Assembly (NCBI RefSeq): GCF_021531895.1
Contig: NZ_JAFBIX010000010.1
Coordinates: 36,871-100,870, forward strand
Reading direction: 5' to 3'
DNA: 64,000 bases
Origin: Faecalicatena contorta
Lineage (GTDB): Bacteria; Bacillota; Clostridia; Lachnospirales; Lachnospiraceae
Below the pieces are notes generated by a model, which made no database searches, was not told where the DNA came from, and worked only from the letters and a program-made list of their open reading frames with translations. Every line of letters starts with the position of its first letter. Within the stretch, counting starts at the first letter, position 1. The position numbers were made by a program, and so were the translations under genes. Positions 26,272-33,380 of the stretch are shown here, piece after piece.

Positions 26272-27666
26272 ATGAGAACATGTAACATGAAAACACATAA
26301 CATGAAAACGCAACAAAAGAAGGATTTTGGTCAGGGAAGTATTGCTGCAAATATTTTGCGTCTTGCGGTTCCTATGACTTTGGCGCAACTAATTAATGTC
26401 TTATATAATGTCATTGACCGGATTTACATCGGTCATATCCCGCATACTTCCACAGAAGCTTTGACTGGAATTGGACTTACTCTGCCTATTATTACGATCA
26501 TCACTGCTTTTGCCAATCTATTTGGCATGGGCGGAGCTCCTTTATTTTCCATGTCCCGCGGCGCCAGGGAAACGGAACGTGCGCAGAAGATCATGGGAAA
26601 TTCTTTTACTATGCTTTTATTATCTGGAACGGTCCTGGCCATTTTGTGTTTTGTATTTAAGCATCCGTTATTATATCTTTTCGGTGCCAGTGATGTTACC
26701 TATCCTTACGCTGATGCTTATCTTCGCATTTACCTGCTGGGAACATTATTTGTCATGACCAGCCTTGGTATGAACAATTTTATCAACGCTCAGGGATTCG
26801 GGATTACCGGAATGTTGACTGTTTCAATCGGCGCTGTCCTCAATCTGATATTAGACCCAATATTTATCTTTGGTCTCCACATGGATGTTCAAGGCGCCGC
26901 GCTGGCTACCATTATTTCCCAATGCGTTTCTTCCATCTGGGTTTTTCATTTCCTGATCGGCCAAAAAGCAATTATCAAGTTGACCAGAGAATCTATGACA
27001 CTGCAGCCATCGCTGATCAAAGAGATTACCGCTCTTGGCATGGCTGGATTTATTATGGCGATTACTAACGGTTCTGTCCAGATTATCTGTAACGCAACTT
27101 TGCAGAAATATGGCGGCGACTTATACGTTGGAATCATGACCGTTATCAACTCTGTCCGCGAAATTATTACCATGCCAGTTAATGGAATGACAAGCGGTGC
27201 TCAACCCGTAATGAGCTTTAATTATGGCGCCCAAAAATACGACCGAGTAAAATCTTCCATAAAATTTACCACCCTATTCTGTATCCTTTTTTCCCTCGCA
27301 GCATGGGCACTACTATTCTTCTTCCCGCGCTTTTTTATCCACCTGTTCAACAGCGATCCTGAACTTTTGGAAAAAGGCGTACCCGCCATGCATTTATACT
27401 TTTTCGGAATCTTTATGATGGCTTTACAATTTGCCGGTCAATCCACCTTCACCGCATTGGGTAAATATCGCCACGCAGTCTTTTTCTCCTTATTCCGAAA
27501 AGCAATTATCGTAATTCCACTCACTTTATGGCTTCCAACAATTGCTACCCTTGGAACAAATGGCGTATTTCTTGCAGAACCCATATCCAATTTTGTAGGC
27601 GGAACAGTCTGCTTCGTTACAATGATATTCACAGTATGGAGAAAATTAGAGAAAAGTGACAAATAG
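26272..27666 (+). CDS. MATE family efflux transporter
   Basis: This 464-residue membrane protein has two MatE halves of about six helices each (starting LRLAVPMTLAQLINVLYNVIDRIYIGHI and FIMAITNGSVQIICNATLQKYGG). It has PVNGMTSGAQPVMSFNYGAQ, the family's conserved loop. MATE pumps export cationic drugs or metabolites using Na+ or H+ gradients. The substrate is unknown. The start is placed at 26272, after GGTGAT. ATGs at 26287 and 26302 in an ACATGAAAAC repeat are less likely. The gene is flanked by a type I repeat upstream and a type II repeat whose first base is the stop codon's last base. Confidence 0.93.
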   Translation: MRTCNMKTHNMKTQQKKDFGQGSIAANILRLAVPMTLAQLINVLYNVIDRIYIGHIPHTSTEALTGIGLTLPIITIITAFANLFGMGGAPLFSMSRGARETERAQKIMGNSFTMLLLSGTVLAILCFVFKHPLLYLFGASDVTYPYADAYLRIYLLGTLFVMTSLGMNNFINAQGFGITGMLTVSIGAVLNLILDPIFIFGLHMDVQGAALATIISQCVSSIWVFHFLIGQKAIIKLTRESMTLQPSLIKEITALGMAGFIMAITNGSVQIICNATLQKYGGDLYVGIMTVINSVREIITMPVNGMTSGAQPVMSFNYGAQKYDRVKSSIKFTTLFCILFSLAAWALLFFFPRFFIHLFNSDPELLEKGVPAMHLYFFGIFMMALQFAGQSTFTALGKYRHAVFFSLFRKAIIVIPLTLWLPTIATLGTNGVFLAEPISNFVGGTVCFVTMIFTVWRKLEKSDK

Positions 27667-27743
27667 GTACAGGGCATTTTTCATTTGGGTACACCACATT
27701 TGTAAATTGGGGACGTAGTACTTTTGCAAAGTACTACGTCCCC
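27666..27743. repeat. Type II repeat copy II-4, full unit
   Basis: GGTACAGGGCA (27666), GGGTACACCACA (27687) and a hairpin with GGGGACGTAGTACTTT arms (27709-27743) form this copy. The MATE stop codon TAG overlaps its first base. Confidence 0.85.
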
Positions 27744-27788
27744 AATTTACAACATATCCTATACTAAAAGCTTTGCAAGGTGTTTATT

Positions 27789-28397
27789 ATGTTGAATTAT
27801 CTTTGGGCAGCTATGATTCTTCTTGGAATTATTTTTGCAGCTTTTACAGGCCGTATGCCGGATATTACCAATGCTGCTATTGATTCCTCCAAGGAGGCTA
27901 TCTCTCTGTGTATTACTATGATGGGGGTCATGTCTCTCTGGGTGGGACTAATGGAAATTGCCGAGAAAGCGGGGCTGATTCAAAGTGCATCCCGCAGAAT
28001 CCGACCGTTGATTCGCTTTTTATTTCCCAATCTTCCGGTAGGGCATCCTGCTGAGGAGCATATCACAACGAACCTGATCGCTAATGTATTAGGGCTTGGA
28101 TGGGCAGCGACTCCGGCGGGCCTGCGGGCAATGGAGGAGCTTGGCCGATTGGAGGAGGATCGAAGGAGCGGGCGTCAGCCGGGACCGATTCAAAAAAGGG
28201 GTGTAGCAAGCAATGAGATGTGCACGTTTTTGATCATTAACATTTCTTCTTTGCAATTGATTCCTGTAAATGTTATTGCTTACCGCAGTCAGTATGGGAG
28301 TGTGAATCCAGCAGCCATCGTGGGCGCCGGGATTATCGCAACATCCATAAGTACATTGGCTGCATTACTCTATTGTAAGATTATGGACCACTCATAA
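27789..28397 (+). CDS. spmA: Spore maturation protein A
   Basis: This is the partner of SpmB in spore maturation. The 202-residue membrane protein has the Gate domain: GRMPDITNAAIDSSKEAISLCITMMGVMSLWVGLMEIAEKAGL, then NLIANVLGLGWAATPAGLRAMEEL and NEMCTFLIINISSLQLIPVNVIAYR. The insertion EEDRRSGRQPGPIQKRG between helices is hydrophilic. The start ATG at 27789 follows AAGGTG. In most Firmicutes spmA directly precedes spmB. Here the two are split and on opposite strands. Confidence 0.92.
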   Translation: MLNYLWAAMILLGIIFAAFTGRMPDITNAAIDSSKEAISLCITMMGVMSLWVGLMEIAEKAGLIQSASRRIRPLIRFLFPNLPVGHPAEEHITTNLIANVLGLGWAATPAGLRAMEELGRLEEDRRSGRQPGPIQKRGVASNEMCTFLIINISSLQLIPVNVIAYRSQYGSVNPAAIVGAGIIATSISTLAALLYCKIMDHS

Positions 28398-28449
28398 GCT
28401 GTGAAAACTTGCTGCCCGACGGCTTTTCCCAGAAGTACGGCAACGAAAT

Positions 28450-28482
28450 AGGGATACCTGACGCACATTTGTCGGTATCCCT
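28450..28482 (+). terminator. Hairpin after spmA
   Basis: A stem of AGGGATACC and GGTATCCCT, extended by GAC/GTC, is followed by a T-rich tract about 55 bp after spmA. The rest of the 286-bp gap to the LysR gene shows no gene. Confidence 0.65.
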
Positions 28483-28683
28483 TATCTATTTCTTCCATTA
28501 CAGTCTTTATTCATTTTTTCAGCATTGCGTAACATCATGGGTTATCTGGTGCAAACTGCAAAGCTTTCATAGTATACTTCCTTTTGTTGATTTTAATATA
28601 ACACATTGACTCCTTATATGGAAATACATATAATAAACTTATATTGATACCTTTTAAGTATGATAGAATGGAGATATTTTACG

Positions 28684-29577
28684 ATGGAATTAAGACATAT
28701 TCGCTATTTTCTGGCGGTTGCCGAGGAAATGAATTTTACAAGGGCTGCAGACAAGCTTTGTATTGCACAGCCTCCGCTAAGCCGTCAGATTCAAGATCTG
28801 GAAAATGAATTGGGCGTGAAATTATTTATCCGTAATCCGCATGCGCTCCAGCTTACGGAAGAAGGTCAGTTATTTCGCCAATATGCCATCCAGGTGATCG
28901 ATCTGGTAAATAAATCTACGGAAGAAATCCGCGAAATGAAGCAGGGACTTCAGGGAACTCTTTTTCTTGCGTCCGTAGAGGGCCATGCTCCCCGTCTGTT
29001 TTCCGAGTGGATTGCGGGCTTTCATCAGCTTCATCCTCATGTACAGTACAATCTCTGGAACGGGAACTCGGACGACGTCGTAAACCGCGTCATGAAGGGA
29101 TTATGCGATCTGGCAATCATCATGAAACCTCATAATGCAGAAGGTGTAGAAGCACTTTCCGTCTATAAAGAGCCCTGGATTGCCATGATTCCGTCCTCGC
29201 ATCCACTTGCACGTCATGAAGGAAGCACCATTGAATTAGCGGAATTGGCACCTTATGACCTTATAATCCCTTCGCGTGCATCCCGTCTCCAGGAAATCAG
29301 CGGATGGTTCCAGATGACCGGTCAGAAACCTAAGATCTGCTGTCGGATTGCCCATATGCTCAATGCCTTTGAATTAACACGCCAGGGCGTCGGAATTGCC
29401 ATATATCCCGCTTCTGCAGCAGAAGTGGGCATAAGCTCTGACATTTGCATAAAAGAACTGGTCAACCCTTCCGTGACGGCTTCCTATGTCTTAATCTGGA
29501 ACAAGGATCATCAACTATCCCACGTCGCCACGGAATTCATTCATTATATAAAAAAACATATTCCTGATTCTGAGTAA
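28684..29577 (+). CDS. LysR-family transcriptional regulator
   Basis: This 297-residue protein has the standard N-terminal winged helix (MELRHIRYFLAVAEEMNFTRAADKLCIAQPPLSRQIQDLENELGVKLF) and a periplasmic-binding-like effector domain. The effector is unknown. The start at 28684 has GGAG upstream. The next gene is convergent, so the regulated target is not evident. Divergent targets are the rule, but spmA upstream points the same way. Confidence 0.93.
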   Translation: MELRHIRYFLAVAEEMNFTRAADKLCIAQPPLSRQIQDLENELGVKLFIRNPHALQLTEEGQLFRQYAIQVIDLVNKSTEEIREMKQGLQGTLFLASVEGHAPRLFSEWIAGFHQLHPHVQYNLWNGNSDDVVNRVMKGLCDLAIIMKPHNAEGVEALSVYKEPWIAMIPSSHPLARHEGSTIELAELAPYDLIIPSRASRLQEISGWFQMTGQKPKICCRIAHMLNAFELTRQGVGIAIYPASAAEVGISSDICIKELVNPSVTASYVLIWNKDHQLSHVATEFIHYIKKHIPDSE

Positions 29578-29607
29578 TCTATTTGCCAGCGGATCTATCC
29601 TGCGATT

Positions 29608-30192
29608 CTAGCATGCGATTCGCCGGTAAATATTGCTGACGGGCTTATACAGCACCGCAATCGCAACAACCATAAATATAGCATTGATCGCTGTTGCCGG
29701 AATTGACACGACTGATCCGACAAATGCCGCCGCAAATCCACTTCCCAGCAACATCATCTTAATCGTTCCCATCACAAGCTCGATCACAATATTCAAACAG
29801 CCATAGATAATCGCACAAATAATCGCATTTCTATACTCCCTCTTCTTATCCTGCACTGCTCTATTCTGAAGCAAATAAAAGATCGCTCCCACAATCAGAC
29901 ATTTTACCATTGTCTCGATAAAGACCTGTGGAATATCCTGAATATATCCATTCAATATATCAAATACGACCAGACCGATCGTTCCAGATATCGCACCTCT
30001 TTTTCCGCCCTGAAGTAATAACCCCATTACAACAAAAATATGTCCAAAATGCACAAATGGTGTTCCTATCGCTGCCGGGAGCGGGATGCGAAATGCCTGT
30101 ATTCCTAAAAATGTAATTGCTGCAAAAAAAGCGGTAATCACCATCGCTTTTACATTATCTCTCGAATTCGTTTTCACTGTTTCTGCCTCCAT
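29608..30192 (-). CDS. ECF transporter S component
   Basis: This 194-residue protein with about six hydrophobic helices matches the substrate-capture subunit of energy-coupling factor transporters: VKAMVITAFFAAITFLGIQAF near the start (the Ala-rich helix that contacts EcfT), PFVHFGHIFVVMGLLLQGGKRGAISGTIGLVVFDILNG, and a C-terminal helix. S components bind vitamins such as riboflavin, biotin or thiamine. The ligand cannot be told. The shared EcfA/EcfT module is not in the window. GGAAGAG precedes the ATG at 30192. No riboswitch was recognised upstream. Confidence 0.85.
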   Translation of the reverse strand: MEAETVKTNSRDNVKAMVITAFFAAITFLGIQAFRIPLPAAIGTPFVHFGHIFVVMGLLLQGGKRGAISGTIGLVVFDILNGYIQDIPQVFIETMVKCLIVGAIFYLLQNRAVQDKKREYRNAIICAIIYGCLNIVIELVMGTIKMMLLGSGFAAAFVGSVVSIPATAINAIFMVVAIAVLYKPVSNIYRRIAC

Positions 30193-30452
30193 CACTCTTC
30201 CTACCTTTCTCTACACTCCTTTGATTTTCCAAATTATGTTATCATCAATGTGGATTTACAGAAACAGCCAGTTATTTTATATTTAACCATGCCACTTGAT
30301 TATTTATGAACACACTTACTCATTTTCTAAGAAAAATCTTAAATTTTCAAATTCTGCTTGCATTTTAGGAATATCGGGTATAATATACACATATAGATTA
30401 TGTAGTATTAAAAACTACTTGTTGTGATTTCAATATTTCAGGAGGTGTTACT

Positions 30453-31115
30453 ATGGCACAGTCAATCGAAGAACACATCAAAGACCCAGGAAGCGCCATC
30501 ACACATTTCATCGGAATGCTCATGGCTATATTTGCAGCAGTACCTTTGTTGATAAAGGCCGCACACGAACCAAGCAGGATATACGTAATCTCAATCGCAA
30601 TCTATGCGATAAGCTTAATCCTATTATATGCGGCAAGCACCACATATCACACTTTTAATAAATCCGAGAAAATCAATACAATCTTAAAGAAAATCGATCA
30701 TATGATGATCAGCGTACTCATTGCCGGAAGCTATACACCAATCTGCCTGCTGGTCCTCAAAGGGAAGACCGGAATCATTCTCCTCTCTATTGTATGGGGA
30801 ATCGCCATTGTCGGGATTCTGATCAAAGCATTCTGGGTATACTGTCCAAAATGGGTATCCTCCGTGCTTTATATCGGCATGGGATGGACCTGCGTGCTGG
30901 CATTTACCCAACTGCTCAACTCCATGTCACCGGCTGCTTTCGGCTGGCTCCTCGCCGGCGGAATCATCTACACCGTAGGCGGAGTCATCTACGCATTAAA
31001 GCTGCCACTCTTCAATAGCCGCCACAAATACTTCGGCAGCCATGAGATCTTCCACCTTTTTGTCATGGGTGGCAGCGCCTGCCACTTCATCGTCATGTAC
31101 GCATTCGTACTTTAA
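30453..31115 (+). CDS. Hemolysin III / PAQR-family membrane protein
   Basis: This 220-residue protein has seven hydrophobic helices and the family's conserved residues: DPGSAITHFIG at the start, YAASTTYHTF, KKIDHMMISVLIAGSYTP, and GSHEIFHLFVMGGSACHF at the end. The His, Ser and Asp residues form the metal site in PAQR proteins. Despite the name, most such bacterial proteins have no shown hemolytic role. AGGAGG lies 8 nt before the ATG. The stop codon is 4 bp from repeat I-5. Confidence 0.93.
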   Translation: MAQSIEEHIKDPGSAITHFIGMLMAIFAAVPLLIKAAHEPSRIYVISIAIYAISLILLYAASTTYHTFNKSEKINTILKKIDHMMISVLIAGSYTPICLLVLKGKTGIILLSIVWGIAIVGILIKAFWVYCPKWVSSVLYIGMGWTCVLAFTQLLNSMSPAAFGWLLAGGIIYTVGGVIYALKLPLFNSRHKYFGSHEIFHLFVMGGSACHFIVMYAFVL

Positions 31116-31119
31116 AATT

Positions 31120-31195
31120 GGGGACGGGGGTTTTTTCATTTTCCTCCGTCCCAGATTCAAATATCCCTGTCCCTTTTTCAATTTACCCTGTCCCC
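31120..31195. repeat. Type I repeat copy I-5 (left flank of GIY-YIG gene)
   Basis: This is a full unit with the hairpin on the left and a CCCTGTCCCC end on the right. The right end forms the last codons (GDRVN) and stop of the GIY-YIG gene. It is inverted with respect to copy I-6 on the other side of that gene. Confidence 0.87.
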
Positions 31196-31426
31196 AATGA
31201 TCTTTTCTTTCTCTTTTCGTCGCATATGCTTGATCGCATACTCTCTTTTCATAGCCTCTTCTTTTGTTTGAAACTCCTCATAATACACCAACTTTACCGG
31301 TCGTCTTGACTTGGTATATTTCGCTCCTTTTCCCTCATTGTGGGCTTTTATACGCTTTTCTATATCATTTGTCCAGCCAGTGTAGAGGCTTCCGTCTTTA
31401 CATCTCACAATATATGTATAGTTCAT
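31178..31426 (-). CDS. GIY-YIG nuclease family protein
   Basis: This 82-residue single-domain protein starts MNYTYIVRCKDGSLYTGWTND, where YIV and YTG form the GIY-YIG core, followed by the catalytic Arg region (DIEKRIKAHNEG) and KYTKSRRPVKLVYYEEF with the metal Glu. It resembles the UPF0213/YhbQ group of small endonuclease-like proteins. GGAGCAGGAAT precedes the ATG at 31426. Its last codons and stop lie in repeat I-5, and repeat I-6 lies upstream in inverted orientation, so the gene is boxed by two copies. Its role is unknown. Confidence 0.9.
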   Translation of the reverse strand: MNYTYIVRCKDGSLYTGWTNDIEKRIKAHNEGKGAKYTKSRRPVKLVYYEEFQTKEEAMKREYAIKHMRRKEKEKIIGDRVN

Positions 31427-31492
31427 ATTCCTGCTCCGACTTATTTTTTCATATTGTTTATTATTATAGAAAAATTTCAACAATTGTCAAAT

Positions 31493-31568
31493 GGGGACAG
31501 GGATACTTGAAAAAGGGACAGGGATATCTGAATTTGGGACGGAGGAAAATGAAAAAACCCCCGTCCCC
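31493..31568. repeat. Type I repeat copy I-6 (right flank of GIY-YIG gene)
   Basis: GGGGACAGGG, GGGACAGGG and a GGGACGGAGG...CCCCCGTCCCC hairpin make a full unit in the opposite orientation to I-5. The outermost ends of I-5 and I-6 are the hairpin sides. Confidence 0.87.
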
Positions 31569-31577
31569 AAACAAGAC

Positions 31578-32336
31578 TTATTCTTCTGCCAGGTATTCGA
31601 CTGGATTTACTGGCTGTCCGTCTTTTCGCATCTCGAAGTAGACGTTGCATCCTTCTACGCTGTAGTATTTGGTCGGCTGGCTGACATAACCTAACACGGT
31701 CTTTGCCTCCACATAATCGCCGACTTTAACCGGGACTTCTTTGAGCTGACCATAGAATAGTTCGTATCCATTGCCGATATCTACATTGACGGTCGTTCCG
31801 GTCTCTGCCGTGACATCAATGGATTTGACGATTCCGGCTGTCGCGGAGATGACTTGGTCACCTTCGGCACCGGAGATAATGACTGCAGGATTGTACTTAT
31901 ACTGATCCAGGGTCGAGAAATATACGGTCTTGTCCATACTGTAGCTCATCAGGATCGTACCGTCTACCGGCCACAGGAGTATACTGTCTTCATTGAAGCT
32001 TAAGTTCGTTCCGCTACCGGATGTACTTTGTACTGCACTTCCGTTTCCACTGATCCCGCCCGTGTCAGCAGTGTCTTCCTGATTCTGATCTTCCTGCTCC
32101 TCTGTCTCATCTTGATTGCTGACAACTAGATTGTTAGCCTCTTCTGCCGGTTCTGTATCTTTTTCATCTTCTGTATCATTGGTTTCCTCCGCCCGCGCAA
32201 GCTGTTCTTTTTGCTGTGTCATTTTATAGTCATTGAATGTATATGTTCCAACTATTGCAATTGCTGCCACAAAGCATAATACTGCCGCAACGGTAGCAGC
32301 CTTCTTTTTCTGCGAAGGCTTTTGCTTTTTATTCAT
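31578..32336 (-). CDS. SpoIIQ-like M23-domain protein
   Basis: This 252-residue protein has a basic start, one membrane helix (AATVAAVLCFVAAIAIVGTY), a long acidic linker (about residues 45-110), and a LytM/M23-type domain (LLWPVDGTILMSYSMD ... AVIISGAEGDQVISATAGIV ... NGYELFYGQL ... VYFEMRKDGQPVNPVEYL). The usual zinc ligands are absent: the final HxH is VYF. It is probably a non-catalytic scaffold like B. subtilis SpoIIQ, which forms the forespore side of the engulfment channel. It lies just downstream of spoIID, the arrangement seen in many Clostridia. Confidence 0.85.
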   Translation of the reverse strand: MNKKQKPSQKKKAATVAAVLCFVAAIAIVGTYTFNDYKMTQQKEQLARAEETNDTEDEKDTEPAEEANNLVVSNQDETEEQEDQNQEDTADTGGISGNGSAVQSTSGSGTNLSFNEDSILLWPVDGTILMSYSMDKTVYFSTLDQYKYNPAVIISGAEGDQVISATAGIVKSIDVTAETGTTVNVDIGNGYELFYGQLKEVPVKVGDYVEAKTVLGYVSQPTKYYSVEGCNVYFEMRKDGQPVNPVEYLAEE

Positions 32337-32380
32337 CTTATCACCACCTCTGACTATATTTTTGCCAGATCGCGATGGTC

Positions 32381-33307
32381 TTATTCTGTATCCAGTAATA
32401 TTTCTGCGACTTCTTTGATTTCGGTTCCTTCAAAAAAATATTGCAGAATCTCTTCATATGCTTTGCCGTTTTTTGCCATTTGATTAGCTTCATACTGGCT
32501 TAACCCCAGCCCATGACCGATCCCTCTAGTCGTGATCCGAATCTGTCCGTTGCAGCGCTGTAAGGTAAAGCATCCCGAAGCCAACTTGTATGTATTGCGA
32601 AATTCTTCTCCGCTGACATTCTCCTGTCCGACACGGACATTCAACACATATCCTGCGGTATCAGTTGCCGTGATTTCTGCGTCCATATCATCTACTGTCA
32701 CCGTCTGCAGCTGCTTCTCGGCTTCGATATCGTCCGGGCATTCTACGATCTTAAGGTAAGGATAATCTTCACTTTCCAATACCTCTTTGGCATCACGAGT
32801 CCAGCCATTACTCAGCCGGAAAAATGGTGTCAGTGCCAGTGTATCTCCGTAATTGAGCACCTGCCCTTCGGTCTCACTCCAGACTTTCTCAAGCTTATGA
32901 TAATATTTCGAATATTTACCACCCCATGCCTTTTCCATCTGCTTTTGTGTCCAGAAGTCACCTTCCAATACCGTATCGCTTCCCGACTCATTAATCTTCT
33001 TATAGACATCCGTCCGTACCAGAATCGCCTGTGCCTTTAATGCCTCTTCTTCATAAGATGCCGGGATCTCTTTTGCTAACATTCCCACACAATATTCCTC
33101 AATCGGCATCTCCACTACGGTTCCTGCTGCAGCATCCCCACCGGCAGCTTCATCCCCTGAAGCATCCGCCACCCTTACTTTCACATACGTCTCATCCACA
33201 TGCGAGTAAGAAGTAATGCTTGGCCCATTCAGGAACACCGTGACCACGTATGGCAGTAATATAATAATGATGACATAACATCCGAATTTTTTGAACTTTG
33301 CTCGCAT
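32381..33307 (-). CDS. spoIID: Stage II sporulation protein D
   Basis: SpoIID is the lytic transglycosylase that remodels peptidoglycan during engulfment. The 308-residue chain has an N-terminal anchor helix (GCYVIIIILLPYVVTVFL) and the SpoIID domain with EMPIEEYCVGMLAKEIPASYEEEALKAQAILVRTDVY (catalytic Glu in AKEIPAS), FFRLSNGWTRDA and GIGHGLGLSQYEANQMA. The Shine-Dalgarno GGGAGGG lies in the 3' arm of a 12-bp hairpin. The spoIIQ-like gene follows by 44 bp. Confidence 0.95.
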   Translation of the reverse strand: MRAKFKKFGCYVIIIILLPYVVTVFLNGPSITSYSHVDETYVKVRVADASGDEAAGGDAAAGTVVEMPIEEYCVGMLAKEIPASYEEEALKAQAILVRTDVYKKINESGSDTVLEGDFWTQKQMEKAWGGKYSKYYHKLEKVWSETEGQVLNYGDTLALTPFFRLSNGWTRDAKEVLESEDYPYLKIVECPDDIEAEKQLQTVTVDDMDAEITATDTAGYVLNVRVGQENVSGEEFRNTYKLASGCFTLQRCNGQIRITTRGIGHGLGLSQYEANQMAKNGKAYEEILQYFFEGTEIKEVAEILLDTE

Positions 33308-33312
33308 AAAAA

Positions 33313-33340
33313 TACCCTCCCATACACTGTATGGAAGGGC
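33313..33340 (-). terminator. Hairpin acting as glgP terminator and overlapping the spoIID ribosome-binding site
   Basis: On the minus strand GCCCTTCCATAC pairs with GTATGGGAGGGT around a 3-nt loop and is followed by TATTTTT. It lies about 40 bp after glgP. The 3' arm contains the spoIID Shine-Dalgarno, so a read-through transcript would hide it. Confidence 0.65.
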
Positions 33341-33380
33341 CGTATATTTTATTCTATTTTTTCACGATTTGAACATCTTA

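Noticed and set aside
26078..26350. Open frames across type I repeats (K-G-Q-G and GRRKMKKPPSP-like peptides, also at 30996-31181 and 31264-31641)
   Set aside because: The frames follow the repeat sequence itself and recur wherever it does. They are not independent genes, although they may extend host genes.
31578..32336. Active M23 endopeptidase
   Set aside because: The zinc-binding His residues of the family are not present, so a structural SpoIIQ-like role is preferred.
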